From Candidatus Zipacnadia bacterium (GTDB taxonomy: Bacteria > Armatimonadota > Zipacnadia > Zipacnadales > UBA5352): DNA of 64,000 nt. The translations under genes were made by a program, and so were the position numbers. The notes below the pieces were generated by a model, which saw only the letters and a list, made by a program, of their open reading frames with translations, made no database searches and was not told the DNA's origin. The stretch spans positions 17,053 through 81,052 of the forward strand of contig JALGUJ010000006.1 in assembly GCA_029820945.1 (NCBI GenBank), read 5' to 3'. Below are positions 34,335-43,963 of the stretch, one piece after another. How positions within the stretch are numbered: the stretch's first letter is position 1; each line of letters opens with the position of its first letter.

Positions 34335-34386
34335 CCACCAGGGGGCCTCAGGCGGTATCCCTCATTGCGCCGGGGCCCCCTGGTGG
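34335..34386. repeat. Inverted repeat, 13-base perfect stem, just ahead of the PEP-CTERM gene
   Basis: CCACCAGGGGGCC at 34335-34347 is the exact reverse complement of GGCCCCCTGGTGG at 34374-34386, with a 26-base loop. It ends 32 bases before the ATG at 34419. It could form a hairpin in the mRNA leader or be an operator; no T tract follows. Confidence 0.65.
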
Positions 34387-34418
34387 GTCACCTCACGAAC
34401 AGGAAGGAGGGACAACGC

Positions 34419-35078
34419 ATGGAAGTACGAAGATGGACCGTCGTCGCACTCATCGTCGCCGCCGCAGTCATTGGCACGGCAGCGTTCGCCAGTCCCCTGA
34501 CCAACGCGGGGTTCGAGACCGGTGACCTCACGGGCTGGACGCAGAATGTGCCCAGCGGCGCCTCCGCGACGGTCGTCTCCTCGCACACCGGCGACCTCGG
34601 AAAGACGTACAGTCCGGTGTACGGCGACTGGTTCGCGCTGCTCAAGACGGACGGCCCGGGCAGCGCCTGCACCATCTCGCAGAGCGTGAGCCTGACAGAC
34701 GGCCAGACGCTCTCCGGTTGGGCCGCATTCGACCTGCGGGACTACAGCCCGTACGACGACTCGGCGTGGGTCCGGGTGTTTGACGGGACCGGCAGCCAGG
34801 TTGCCCAGCCCTGGTACCTGGGTGGAGAGACCGTTGATGACTACTACGATGGGCCGTGGACGTACTGGAGCTGGGACGCTCCCAGTGCCGGCACGTACAC
34901 GCTGGAGTACGGCGTGGTCAACGACGAGGAGAGCTACTGCGACAGCTACGCCCTCTTCGATGCCGAGGAGGGCGCCGGCCCCGAGCCCGGAGACGACTCC
35001 CCCGAACCCGCCACGTGGGTGCTGTTGCTGGCCACCGGCGCGCTCGGCGGCTGGGCACGCCGCCGCAGGGGCGACTGA
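34419..35078 (+). CDS. Secreted PEP-CTERM domain protein
   Basis: 219 residues. A signal peptide (MEVRRWTVVALIVAAAVIGTAAFA) leads to a beta-rich extracellular domain (about residues 26-190) starting TNAGFETGDLTGWTQN, a layout common in carbohydrate-binding modules. The C-terminus is SPEPATWVLLLATGALGGWARRRRGD: Pro-Glu-Pro, membrane helix, then Arg cluster, the sorting signal recognised by exosortase. No exosortase gene is in the window. The ATG follows AGGAAGGAGGG. Such proteins are linked to biofilm matrix or exopolysaccharide. It sits just behind the 13-base inverted repeat. Confidence 0.93.
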   Translation: MEVRRWTVVALIVAAAVIGTAAFASPLTNAGFETGDLTGWTQNVPSGASATVVSSHTGDLGKTYSPVYGDWFALLKTDGPGSACTISQSVSLTDGQTLSGWAAFDLRDYSPYDDSAWVRVFDGTGSQVAQPWYLGGETVDDYYDGPWTYWSWDAPSAGTYTLEYGVVNDEESYCDSYALFDAEEGAGPEPGDDSPEPATWVLLLATGALGGWARRRRGD

Positions 35079-35176
35079 GGCCGAGACGCTGCAGACGGAA
35101 TGAGGTGGCGGAGGCGCGCGAGACGCCGACTGAGTTGCGGTCGGCGCTGCGAGATTTCTGAGGGACGCGCGCACAT

Positions 35177-35218
35177 GCAGGGGCCGCCCGGCGGCCGACG
35201 GCCGCGGTCGGCCCCTGC
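35177..35218. terminator. Bidirectional hairpin between PEP-CTERM gene and DUF89 gene
   Basis: GCAGGGGCCG at 35177-35186 pairs with CGGCCCCTGC at 35209-35218, with a GC-rich inner arm. It lies between convergent genes, about 100 bases after one stop and 38 bases before the other. Confidence 0.6.
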
Positions 35219-35255
35219 TCCGTCCATGGGCCCGGCGATCCGGCACCGGCCCATC

Positions 35256-36110
35256 TCAGCTCTGCTGGAGCACGACCTCCCCGACGCCGACGCCCACGCA
35301 CTCCGCCACGCACGGGCACTTGACCATGAGGAGGAAGAAGACGCCCGCTACGTCGCTCAGGGCCTCGTAGTTCCCCTGGCCCTTGGAGATGACCACATCG
35401 TGCTCGGCGATCCAGCGCGCCACCTCCGCCGAGCCGTACGCCGGCGCGCCATCCTCGTCGCCGTTGCCGACCTCGAGCAGCTCGAGCCCCGCGATCTCCC
35501 CCAGGCCGGCCTGGCGCGCGTCCTCGATCGTCGCGTCGTTGATGAAGGGCCCGCTCTTGACCACCACCGAAAGCCGCGGCTGGCGGTGCTCGACGATGGT
35601 CTCCAGCAGGAGGCGGTCGAAGACGATCTCACCGGCGTTGTCCGCGAAGAGCAGCACCGACTCGGCCCGCTCGATTGCCTGGTGCAGCGCCGAGTAATCA
35701 TCGATCGCGAAGTCGGCCGCGATGACGCGCTCGAGCGTCTCGTCCAGATCGAAGCTGTCCAGTGCACCGAGGTCGATGATGTTGCCCGCGATGGCGATGC
35801 GCGCGGCCATGCGCAGCGGATCGGCCGCCTCGCGTACGCGCCGGCGCAGCTCGGGCAGGTGCGCCAGCGCGGCCTCGGTGGCCTCGCGCTTGGGTGAGGC
35901 GAAGGGGTCGTCGATTCCCGTCAGCTCGCGCACCGCTCGGTGCACGGGCATCCCGATGGCCATGGGGGTGCTGTCCCATGGGGCCGTCGCAAGATCACTC
36001 ATGACCCGGCGCAGCACCCGCTCCTGCATCCGCTCATCGACGCCGGCCGCGCGGGCGGCGCGCAGCGCCTGCTCCTGGAAGCACGTCACACAGTCGAGCC
36101 TGACTCGCAT
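35256..36110 (-). CDS. DUF89/ARMT1-like damage-control phosphatase family protein
   Basis: 284 residues. The N-terminus LDCVTCFQEQALRAAR has a Cys-x-x-Cys pair. The core motifs are LLFADNAGEIVFDRLLLETI (the Asp-Asn metal-binding loop), VVVKSGPFINDATIEDAR, and SKGQGNYEAL, where Lys and Glu recur in the family. Members are cobalt- or nickel-dependent phosphatases that remove damaged sugar or cofactor phosphates. This small single-domain form belongs to the prokaryotic subgroup. The stop region faces a hairpin. It is the last gene of a long minus-strand run. Confidence 0.88.
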   Translation of the reverse strand: MRVRLDCVTCFQEQALRAARAAGVDERMQERVLRRVMSDLATAPWDSTPMAIGMPVHRAVRELTGIDDPFASPKREATEAALAHLPELRRRVREAADPLRMAARIAIAGNIIDLGALDSFDLDETLERVIAADFAIDDYSALHQAIERAESVLLFADNAGEIVFDRLLLETIVEHRQPRLSVVVKSGPFINDATIEDARQAGLGEIAGLELLEVGNGDEDGAPAYGSAEVARWIAEHDVVISKGQGNYEALSDVAGVFFLLMVKCPCVAECVGVGVGEVVLQQS

Positions 36111-36146
36111 GGCATCACGCTCCGGTTGGTGTGTGGTGGCAGGAAA

Positions 36147-36169
36147 GCGGCCCGCGACCGGCGGGCCGC
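36147..36169 (-). terminator. Rho-independent-like terminator after the USP gene
   Basis: GCGGCCCGC (36147-36155) pairs with GCGGGCCGC (36161-36169) around 5 bases. On the minus strand the stem is followed by TTTCCT. It lies about 30 bases past the USP stop and upstream of the DUF89 gene, so the two are probably separate transcripts. Confidence 0.65.
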
Positions 36170-36198
36170 GGGCCCGGTGATCCGCATAGCGCAGAGTG

Positions 36199-37014
36199 CT
36201 ACCGCCAGCGCAGGACCGGCACCTCGGCCTGCTCGACGATGTCGGGCCAGGCCTCGCCCAGGAAGAAGCCGGTCAAGGCCCCCCTGACCGCGCCGCCGAC
36301 GGCGATCAGGTCGGGCTTCCACTCATTGGCCTGCTCGAAGATGACGCTGGGCGCGTCGCCCTCGACGAGGATGACCTCCGCCTCCACGCCGCGCGTCTGC
36401 ATTAGTGTTGCGGCGTAGCGGGCGCCCTCGGCGAGCTCGGACTCGGTCATCGCGCCGGTGACGACGGCCACTTCCCAGTCGCCCTCGGCGGCGAGATCGG
36501 CGGCCCATTCCACCGCATGTCCCGACGCCGGGCTGCCGTCATAGCCGACCATCACGCGCTGGACAGGGGCGTGCTGCCCCCGGACCACGAGCACCGGCTT
36601 GATGCAGCGGCGAATGACCCGGCGGGCGGTTGCGCCCAACAGCTCCGTCTCCGCGTCGCGGCGGCCCTTCGCCCCTATGACGAGCATGTCGCAGGCCTGC
36701 GCCTCCTCGCTGAGCACCTGCGCTGGCTCGCCCACCAGCAGCCGGGCGACGAACTCAACATCGGCGACCGCGCAGGCCTCGCCGCACTCCTCGAATGCGC
36801 CCTTCATCCAGCCCAGCCCGGCCCGCCGGAGGGCCTCCAGCCACTCAAGCTCCTCGATCGCATGCTCGCCGGGCTCGGCCTCACCGTCGTAGTCGGCGGC
36901 CACGGCCGCCACGCCCACGACGTCGGCTCCGGCCAGACCGGCTATCTCCACGGCGTACTGCGCCGCCGCCCTACCCTCGGGCGATCCATCCACCCCGACC
37001 ATAATCGCTCTCAT
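36199..37014 (-). CDS. Tandem universal stress protein (UspA), two domains
   Basis: 271 residues in two Usp folds. Domain 1 (about 1-145) starts MRAIMVGVDGSPEGRAAAQYA and ends with GAKGRRDAETELLGATARRVIRRCIKPVLVVR, which keeps the nucleotide-binding pattern G-x-x-G followed by G-A/S-T. Domain 2 (about 150-271) starts VMVGYDGSPASGHAVEWA and ends GGAVRGALTGFFLGEAWPDIVEQAEVPVLRWR, where the binding glycines are less regular. Tandem Usps often combine one ATP-binding and one degenerate domain. Role: stress and growth-arrest tolerance, cytoplasmic. A hairpin follows the gene. Confidence 0.94.
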   Translation of the reverse strand: MRAIMVGVDGSPEGRAAAQYAVEIAGLAGADVVGVAAVAADYDGEAEPGEHAIEELEWLEALRRAGLGWMKGAFEECGEACAVADVEFVARLLVGEPAQVLSEEAQACDMLVIGAKGRRDAETELLGATARRVIRRCIKPVLVVRGQHAPVQRVMVGYDGSPASGHAVEWAADLAAEGDWEVAVVTGAMTESELAEGARYAATLMQTRGVEAEVILVEGDAPSVIFEQANEWKPDLIAVGGAVRGALTGFFLGEAWPDIVEQAEVPVLRWR

Positions 37015-37101
37015 CCAGCCTCGCCTCCTCTGTCTCGGCCCCTGCGTATAGCCACTGCCTTCAACGCCGAATTCGCTCCTCCTCCGCGCGGCGGCCGGGA
37101 T

Positions 37102-39336
37102 CTACGGCATGACCAACTGCACTCGGACTCGCGGGCGTACCGTCGGCACGTCGTCGTCCTCGTAGCGGATGACCGCGAACCTGCCCTGCCGCAGCGTCGG
37201 AAATGCGCCGCGCACGCGGTCGGACACGTCCTCGTCGCCGGCCTCCCCCTGCGCCGGCTCGATCTTCGTGGGGCCGTACCATATCCGGCCCTCCTGCCCG
37301 AAGCGGTACAGGAAGACCTGCTGAAGCTGCGTCGCGCCCTCGGGAACGGTGAACTCGCGCTCCCGCTCGCGCCACTGCTCGGCGAACTGGTTCGTCAGCC
37401 CGCCCACGTCCCTGGTCGAGCCGTCCTCGAGCACGAAGCGCAGGATCACGTGGCTCTGGGCTCCGCCCTCGGCCCTGCCGGATATCCCTGTGAGCAGCGT
37501 CTCGCCGGGCCGCACGGCACGGTTGACCCGCAACTGCACCACCAGGTAGCCGTCGTCGAAGGACCGGAAGCCCGTCGGGTCATCGGCGTCGGCGCGAGAT
37601 GACCCGTCGTCGTCAAGGAGCGGCAGCGTGATGAGGCGGCTGCCCTGGGGATCCAGCAGCAGCCGCTGTCCGAACGCGACCGTGCCCTGGAACTGCACCC
37701 GCGCGGTCCCATCGCTCACGGCCGGGTTGCGCACGGTGTCCCGGAGCGGCTCGATCACGATGGCGGGCTGCACGTCGCCGGCCAGGCGGAAGCCCGGCTC
37801 GATCCACTCAGCGCCCGATGCCCCGACCTCGTGTGGCCGCCCGAGCGGGATGGCGCTGTCCGCGGCCGCGGAGAGCTCCGTCGGGCCGCCCGCAGCGGCC
37901 TCGGCGCGGACCGTGAAGGGGTCATGCGGCTCGCCATCGAAGTCCGCCGGCACCTGCACCCACCAGTCCGCCAGCACGCGCGCTCCCGGCTGCAGGTCAC
38001 CCAGGTCGATGGTCGGCGGGGCGGACTTGTCGGTGTCGATCTCGAAGCCCTGCGGCACGGACATGGTGATGCCGGCGTCGCGTACGATGGCCTCCGCAGG
38101 GTCGAGGAAGAACGATTCCTCGCGCACGTTCTCGACGATGACACGCGGGTGGATGAAGCCCCCCGGCTCGGCCGCGTCCAGGGGCAGGTCCAGCCGCAGT
38201 CGCAGTGGGGGATAGCGGCGGACCACGTCCATGCCGACGTCCTCGAGCGCCAGGTGCCGGCGGTGGTGCAGCCTGGCCGAGACCCCACGCGTGTTCCACT
38301 CCGGGCCATCCGGGATGCCCGGGTCGTCGTTCCGGGCGTTGTCGGCCGCGCAGTCGCCGGGGCAGTAGAAGAAGTAGCCCATGTTCTGCGGCACCCGCGT
38401 CTTCGCCATCCGCAGGCACTCGTCCCAGGCGCACAGCCGCATCCGTCCCGGGTGCGAGACCTGCGAGAAGAAGAGCCAGCCGTTCTCGCGCGCCAGCCGC
38501 AGATACGTGTCCCACACGCTCTGGTTGTTCGGGTAGGCGAAGAAGCCGTCGCAGACGCCCGGCTTGATGATGTCGCCCCAGCGAATGGGGATCAGCATGG
38601 GGCGGTCCAGCGGCGTGTCCTCGGGCACCATGTCCAGCGAGACGTGGTTGGTCTGCTGGTAGTACCAGACCAGTCGGCCGCCGGAGGCGTGCTTCATGCG
38701 CTCATGGATCTCGCCGAGCACCTGCACCCACTTCTCGCCCCACCACAGCCGCGTCTCGTCGTCCCACACCAGCGGCTTGCCGCGCTCGGCCTCGATCTCG
38801 GCTCGGAAGCGCTCCAGATCCCAGGTCAGCTCGCCGCCCGTCTCGTTGCTGCGGAAAGGGCCGCCGCTGAAGTGCCCGGGCAGCTCCTCGAGGAAGGTCA
38901 GGCCCACCACGTTCTCGGGCCGGCTGATGTTGTCCATCACCACCCCGACCTGCCGGTCGATGTTCGCGAGCAGCCCGTCCCTGACGCCGGGCTTGTAGAG
39001 GTAGTGCAGGAAGGTGGCCTGGTAGCGGTTCTGGGGGCAGTCACCCAGGCCCATGATGGGCCAGACGCGGATGACGATCTTGAGCTCGGGGTTGATCTCG
39101 AGCAGCCGGTTAAGAAGCTGCGCGGTCTCCTCATTGGCGCTGATGTTGCCGAAGCAGAGGTAGACCCAGTCGTAGCGCGCCACGTCCAGCTCCGTCAGCG
39201 CGCCCAGGCCGCCGAAGTAGCAGCCCACGCCCAGGCCCCAGTAGTGGTCCTCCTCGGCCTCCGCCGGCGCCGGCGCGGCCGTCGCCAGCGACAGGATTGC
39301 GGCCAGTGCGATCGCCACCGCCCCATGTGCACGCAC
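37102..39336 (-). CDS. Large secreted protein of unknown function, probable TIM-barrel plus beta-sandwiches
   Basis: 744 residues if the GTG at 39336-39334 is used: AGGAGG lies 8 bases upstream, whereas the GTG at 39345 overlaps that site. A signal peptide covers about residues 1-25. Residues about 30-365 look like a glycoside-hydrolase-type barrel: YDWVYLCFGNISANEE, LKIVIRVWPIMG, NVVGLTFLEELPGHF, RLVWYYQQTNHV, CDGFFAYPNNQSVWD and GYFFYCPGDCA. The rest is beta-rich (an Ig-like NEW3-type stretch VIVENVREESFF, then GETLLTGISGRAEGG). I do not recognise the family. Context (sugar isomerases directly upstream) suggests glycan use. Confidence 0.75.
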   Translation of the reverse strand: MRAHGAVAIALAAILSLATAAPAPAEAEEDHYWGLGVGCYFGGLGALTELDVARYDWVYLCFGNISANEETAQLLNRLLEINPELKIVIRVWPIMGLGDCPQNRYQATFLHYLYKPGVRDGLLANIDRQVGVVMDNISRPENVVGLTFLEELPGHFSGGPFRSNETGGELTWDLERFRAEIEAERGKPLVWDDETRLWWGEKWVQVLGEIHERMKHASGGRLVWYYQQTNHVSLDMVPEDTPLDRPMLIPIRWGDIIKPGVCDGFFAYPNNQSVWDTYLRLARENGWLFFSQVSHPGRMRLCAWDECLRMAKTRVPQNMGYFFYCPGDCAADNARNDDPGIPDGPEWNTRGVSARLHHRRHLALEDVGMDVVRRYPPLRLRLDLPLDAAEPGGFIHPRVIVENVREESFFLDPAEAIVRDAGITMSVPQGFEIDTDKSAPPTIDLGDLQPGARVLADWWVQVPADFDGEPHDPFTVRAEAAAGGPTELSAAADSAIPLGRPHEVGASGAEWIEPGFRLAGDVQPAIVIEPLRDTVRNPAVSDGTARVQFQGTVAFGQRLLLDPQGSRLITLPLLDDDGSSRADADDPTGFRSFDDGYLVVQLRVNRAVRPGETLLTGISGRAEGGAQSHVILRFVLEDGSTRDVGGLTNQFAEQWREREREFTVPEGATQLQQVFLYRFGQEGRIWYGPTKIEPAQGEAGDEDVSDRVRGAFPTLRQGRFAVIRYEDDDVPTVRPRVRVQLVMP

Positions 39337-39351
39337 CGCAGGCACCTCCTG

Positions 39352-40209
39352 CTAGTGATCGAGCAGCCACTGCGTGGTCGCCAGGATGCCCTCCAGGCGC
39401 TTCAGTGTCAGCTCCACCGGCAGCCCGCGTTCGCCGGGGATCTCGAGGTTGAAGATGCCGTCGTATGCCGATTCGCGCAGCGCCGCCATGCCACTATCCC
39501 AGTCGATGGTCCCACGGAATGGCGCCAGGTGCTGGTCTCTCAGGCCATCGTTGTCCTGGATATGCGTGGCGATGAGCCGGTCGCGGCACTGGCGCACGGC
39601 CTCGTCCATGGGCACGCCCTGGACGTTCGCGTGGCCTACGTCCAGGCAGATGCCCATGTTGGGAGCGCCGACCGCGTCGATCAGCTCGTGCAGCTCGGGG
39701 ATGATCGCGCCGAATCGCCGCTGACCAAGCGCCGAACGGCCGCCTCTGGCGGCGTCGGTCATGTCCTCGACCGCCAGGGAGAAGCCGTGCTGTTGGGCGT
39801 GGTCCGCGAGCCTCGCGAAGCTCTCGACGCGGCGAGCGCGCTCAAGCAGCTCGTCCTGCAGCAATGCGGGCCGGTCGCCGCCGGGGTGGATGACCCCGAC
39901 GCGCACGCCCATGCGCTCGCACAGGTCGATCTGCCGCATGACCGTGGTCACGTCGCGCTCGCGCGCCTCGTCCTCGGCGGTGGCGACATTGGCCGAGAGG
40001 AACAGATGCGCCTGCGGCATCGCGATGTCCAGCTCCTCGACCACTCCGCGCACCTCGTCCGCCATGCGCTCGGGCTCGTCCGCCTCGGCGACCTGCACGA
40101 GGTGCTCGGTGGACAGCTCCAGCGCCGGCCAGCCTACCTCCGCCAGGCGCCTGATGGCCTCGACCGGCGGCAGCTCAACGACGATGCTCGTCCATACTGC
40201 CGGTATCAT
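39352..40209 (-). CDS. Sugar phosphate isomerase/epimerase family protein (xylose-isomerase-like TIM barrel), copy 1
   Basis: 285 residues. AP-endonuclease-2/xylose-isomerase-like barrel: VGWPALELSTEHL, MPQAHLFLSAN, GVRVGVIHPGGD, FSLAVEDMT, NMGICLDVGHANVQG, LIATHIQDND, RGTIDWDSGMAALR and YDGIFNLEIPG. The Glu, Asp, His and Glu metal ligands sit at the ends of successive strands as expected. Such enzymes isomerise or epimerise ketoses, inosose or related sugars. A paralogue starts 12 bases upstream. GGGAGG precedes the ATG. Confidence 0.88.
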   Translation of the reverse strand: MIPAVWTSIVVELPPVEAIRRLAEVGWPALELSTEHLVQVAEADEPERMADEVRGVVEELDIAMPQAHLFLSANVATAEDEARERDVTTVMRQIDLCERMGVRVGVIHPGGDRPALLQDELLERARRVESFARLADHAQQHGFSLAVEDMTDAARGGRSALGQRRFGAIIPELHELIDAVGAPNMGICLDVGHANVQGVPMDEAVRQCRDRLIATHIQDNDGLRDQHLAPFRGTIDWDSGMAALRESAYDGIFNLEIPGERGLPVELTLKRLEGILATTQWLLDH

Positions 40210-40221
40210 GATGGGCCTCCC

Positions 40222-41076
40222 TTATCGCTCAAGCAACCAGCGTGCGGTCGCCAGCATGCTGCTCAGCCGCGCCACCTGCGCCGCCAGTGGCTGCCCCCGC
40301 AAGGGGACGATCTCCAGGTTGAAGATGCCCTCCCAGCCGATCTCGCGCAGCGCCGTGACGCACTCAGCCCAGTCGATGGTGCCCCGCCCGGGCTCCAGGT
40401 GCTCGTCGGCCTGTCCGTGATTGTCGTCGATGTGCGTGCCGACCAGCCGATCGCCGACCTGGCGCACCGCCTCGCCGACCGGGATGCCCTGTACATGGCA
40501 GTGGCCCGTGTCGAGACAGATGCCCAGGTTCTCGGCGCCGACGGCGTCGATCACGCCGTGCAGCTCCGGGATGACGGAGCCGAAGCGCCGCCGCCCCATC
40601 GCCGAGGTCTCTTCGCCGCGCGGGTCCATCGTGTTCTCGATGGCGATCACGAACTGATGCCGCGCGGCGAACTCCGCGAGCCGCGCGAAGCTGTCGATGC
40701 GTACCTGCTCGGTCAGCCGGTACTCCGCCAGCGTCGGGGGCATGCCGCCCACGGGGTGCAGTACGCCCACCCTGATGCCCATGCGCGAGCACAGTACGAT
40801 ATGCCTCTCGACGGTCGCGAGATCGGCCTGCCGCTTCTCATCATCGTGTGAGCCGACCGCCGCCACGGTCAGGTGCACCTGGGGCATGCGCAGCCCCAGA
40901 TCGTCAACCGCGGCGCGCAGCTCCTCCGCCTGCGCCTCCGGCTCGGCGGAGTCCGCCACCGCCAGCAAATGCGGCAGGGACAGCTCCGCCCCTTCGAAGC
41001 CCGTCTCGGCGATGATGCGCAGGCTCTCCAGCGGTGTGACGCCGTCGAGGACGGCCGTGCTCACTGTGATGTACAT
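40222..41076 (-). CDS. Sugar phosphate isomerase/epimerase family protein, copy 2
   Basis: 284 residues and paralogous to the protein at 39352. Matching blocks are TGFEGAELSLPHL, MPQVHLTVAAVG, GIRVGVLHPVGG, FVIAIENTMD, NLGICLDTGHCHVQG, LVGTHIDDNHG, RGTIDWAECVTALREIGWEGIFNLEIVP and a shared ending LLATARWLLER. Both copies probably act on related sugars, or one is a specialised form. It follows the Gfo/Idh oxidoreductase gene by 42 bases in the same direction, and pairs of this kind are common in inositol or sugar-acid pathways. Confidence 0.88.
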   Translation of the reverse strand: MYITVSTAVLDGVTPLESLRIIAETGFEGAELSLPHLLAVADSAEPEAQAEELRAAVDDLGLRMPQVHLTVAAVGSHDDEKRQADLATVERHIVLCSRMGIRVGVLHPVGGMPPTLAEYRLTEQVRIDSFARLAEFAARHQFVIAIENTMDPRGEETSAMGRRRFGSVIPELHGVIDAVGAENLGICLDTGHCHVQGIPVGEAVRQVGDRLVGTHIDDNHGQADEHLEPGRGTIDWAECVTALREIGWEGIFNLEIVPLRGQPLAAQVARLSSMLATARWLLER

Positions 41077-41118
41077 GCACTCCCGCTCCTGTCTGCTGGG
41101 TTCGTGGCCGGGCGCAGG

Positions 41119-42111
41119 TCAGTCAAGCGCCACGACCCCGGGCTCGCCGCCGATGCTCAGGATCGCCTCGGCGATGCGCGTGGCCTCGATGCCCTCGCGC
41201 GCGCCGACGGCGGGCTGCTCGCCCGTCCTCACGCACTCGACGAAGTGTGCCATCTGCCGGCGGAACCAGTCGGCGCCGGTGTCGGGCTCGAACGCCACGA
41301 GGTGCTCGCCGTCCTGGAGACGCACGGACAGCTTCGCGTCGCCGGGGAAGGTGATGGCGCCCTCGGGGCCGAGCACGTCGTGGGCGCTATCGGCGCGCAC
41401 GGTGTAGCCGAAGCCGGGCAGGCCCCACGACCAGACCATGATGAGCTGGTCGCCGGACTCGAAGTCCACGACCGCGGTGCCGGTGTCCCAGGCGGTGGTG
41501 GCCTCCTTGAGCTTGCGCAGGTTGGCGCTGACGCGGGACGCCTCGCCGAAGGTGAAGCGCGCCCAGTCGTAGTTGTGCACGGCCCCGTCGATGAAGGGGC
41601 CGCCGCCGATCTCCCGGTCGAAGAACCACGGGGTCGGCGCACCGGAGCCGCCGGACACCGAGCGCCAGACGACCGGCCGGCCGATCGTGCCGTCCTGGAT
41701 GATCTCGCGCAGCTTGAGCCACTCGTTGCAGTAATGGCGCACGAAGGCGATCTGCAGGATGACGCCGTTGTCCTCGCAGACCTGGGCCATCTCCTCGCAC
41801 TTCTCGACCGTCATCGCCATGGGCTTCTCGCACAGCACGTGCTTGCCGGCCCGCGCCGCGGCGATCACGGCGTCGGGGTGGAAGCCGGTCGGCGTGCAGA
41901 CCACCACCGCGTCCACGTCGTCGTGGGCCAGCAGGTGGTCAAGCTCCGTGGTCCCGCACTCGGTGCCGTAGTCCTCCTGGTGCTTCTTCACAGCCGCTTC
42001 GTTGACGTCCATCGCGCAGGCGATGAAGGCGTCGGGGTGCTCAACGACATGGGGCGCGTGGGCGCGGTGAATGCCGCCGCACCCGATGAATCCGATCCCG
42101 ATCTGGGACAT
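41119..42111 (-). CDS. Gfo/Idh/MocA-family NAD(P)-dependent oxidoreductase
   Basis: 330 residues. The N-terminal Rossmann motif is GIGFIGCGGIHRAHAPHVV, followed by DAVVVCTPTGFHPDAVIAA and AGKHVLCEKPMAMTVEKCEEM, where the E-K-P lysine is the usual catalytic or cofactor residue. The C-terminal half is the alpha/beta substrate domain (GGGPFIDGAVHNYDWARFTFGE). The family oxidises or reduces hydroxyl groups of sugars, inositols or amino sugars with NAD(P). Start ATG 42111, 18 bases after the methyltransferase-like gene. The context with two isomerases suggests a cyclitol or keto-sugar route. Confidence 0.92.
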   Translation of the reverse strand: MSQIGIGFIGCGGIHRAHAPHVVEHPDAFIACAMDVNEAAVKKHQEDYGTECGTTELDHLLAHDDVDAVVVCTPTGFHPDAVIAAARAGKHVLCEKPMAMTVEKCEEMAQVCEDNGVILQIAFVRHYCNEWLKLREIIQDGTIGRPVVWRSVSGGSGAPTPWFFDREIGGGPFIDGAVHNYDWARFTFGEASRVSANLRKLKEATTAWDTGTAVVDFESGDQLIMVWSWGLPGFGYTVRADSAHDVLGPEGAITFPGDAKLSVRLQDGEHLVAFEPDTGADWFRRQMAHFVECVRTGEQPAVGAREGIEATRIAEAILSIGGEPGVVALD

Positions 42112-42129
42112 GCGTCCGCTCCTCTCGTG

Positions 42130-43044
<915 letters not shown>

Positions 43045-43078
43045 CGTGTTCCCGCCTTCGTGCACTGGAATGACCGAG

Positions 43079-43963
43079 CTACTGCATGGCGTCGCGCGCC
43101 GCGACCAGCGCCCGGATGTGATTGGGCGTGGTGCCGCAGCAGCCGCCGATGATCTGCGCGCCGGCTTCCACCAGCTCCCCGAAGTGCGCCACCATCTGCT
43201 CGGGCGTCTCATCGAAGACCGTCCGGCCCTCCACGAGCCTGGGCAGACCGGCGTTGGGCTTGCACCACAGCGGCAGGTCGGTGGCCGGGCGCATCAGCCG
43301 CGCAACCTCGACGATGTTCTCGATCCCGTGGCCGCAGTTGGAGCCCACGACGTCCGCGCCGGCCTCCTGCAGCTCCTTGGCCGCCTGCTGGGGCGTGACG
43401 CCCATCATCGTCGCGTAGCCCGCCGGCCCCCTGTCGAATGTCATCGAGGTCACCACGGGTCCATCGAACCGGGCCTTCGCTGCCGCCAGCGCCGCCTTCG
43501 TCTCATCGAGGTCGGTCATGGTCTCGATGAGTATCCCGTCCGTCCCGCCCTCCACCATGGCCGCGATCTGTTCAGCGAAGACCGCCACCATCTCCTCCTC
43601 CGAGATAGTCCCCAGCGGCGCCATGAACTCGCCGGTGGGCCCCACGGACGCGAAGACGAGGGCGCGGCCGTCGGCGGCCTCCTTCGACAGCTCGACGGCG
43701 CGCCGATTGAGCTCGGCCACGCTCTCGTCCAGCCCGCCCCTCGCGAGCTTCAGGCGGCTGCCGCCGAAGGTGTTGGTCAGCACGATCTCCGCCCCGGCTT
43801 CGACGTAGCGCGCCGCGACGTCCCGGACCTCGTCCGGCCGCGACAGGACCCAGCTCTCGGGCGGCTCGCCCGGCTCGAGCCCGCGCTCGGCAAGCTGCGT
43901 GCCCCAGGCACCGTCGGCGATGAGCACTTCCCTCTCCCGTAGCAGGCGCTGTAAGCTGGTCAT
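43079..43963 (-). CDS. Homocysteine S-methyltransferase family protein, copy 1
   Basis: 294 residues. The blocks mirror copy 2: EVLIADGAWGTQLAERGL, IVLTNTFGGSRLKLARGGL, FASVGPTGEFMAPL, GILIETMTDLDETKAAL, GSNCGHGIENIVEV, and GGCCGTTPNHIRALVAARD. Three zinc-binding cysteines are present, so it should be active. The ATG at 43963-43961 overlaps the thyX stop by 4 bases (ATGA), indicating coupled translation. ThyX and this protein both draw on one-carbon units, so a shared one-carbon role is plausible but not proven. The two paralogues differ most in the N-terminal 45 residues. Confidence 0.92.
   Translation of the reverse strand: MTSLQRLLREREVLIADGAWGTQLAERGLEPGEPPESWVLSRPDEVRDVAARYVEAGAEIVLTNTFGGSRLKLARGGLDESVAELNRRAVELSKEAADGRALVFASVGPTGEFMAPLGTISEEEMVAVFAEQIAAMVEGGTDGILIETMTDLDETKAALAAAKARFDGPVVTSMTFDRGPAGYATMMGVTPQQAAKELQEAGADVVGSNCGHGIENIVEVARLMRPATDLPLWCKPNAGLPRLVEGRTVFDETPEQMVAHFGELVEAGAQIIGGCCGTTPNHIRALVAARDAMQ

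Larger units (their letters stand above)
33743..34418. other. 676-base stretch without a convincing gene, rich in inverted repeats
   Basis: Frames open here lack family matches, Shine-Dalgarno sites and the codon pattern of neighbouring genes. Two strong inverted repeats are described separately (34047-34082 and 34335-34386). The second sits only 32 bases before the PEP-CTERM start and would be in its leader. Hypothesis: a structured 5' leader or an independent small RNA. Confidence 0.55.

Noticed and set aside
33955..34500. Open frames of up to 181 residues ahead of the PEP-CTERM gene
   Set aside because: They are Arg- and Cys-rich shadows, without ribosome sites, family similarity or the usual codon pattern.
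37831..40851. A 1006-residue plus-strand open frame opposite the isomerase genes
   Set aside because: Antisense shadow rich in Arg, His and Gln; the minus-strand genes have clear enzyme motifs.
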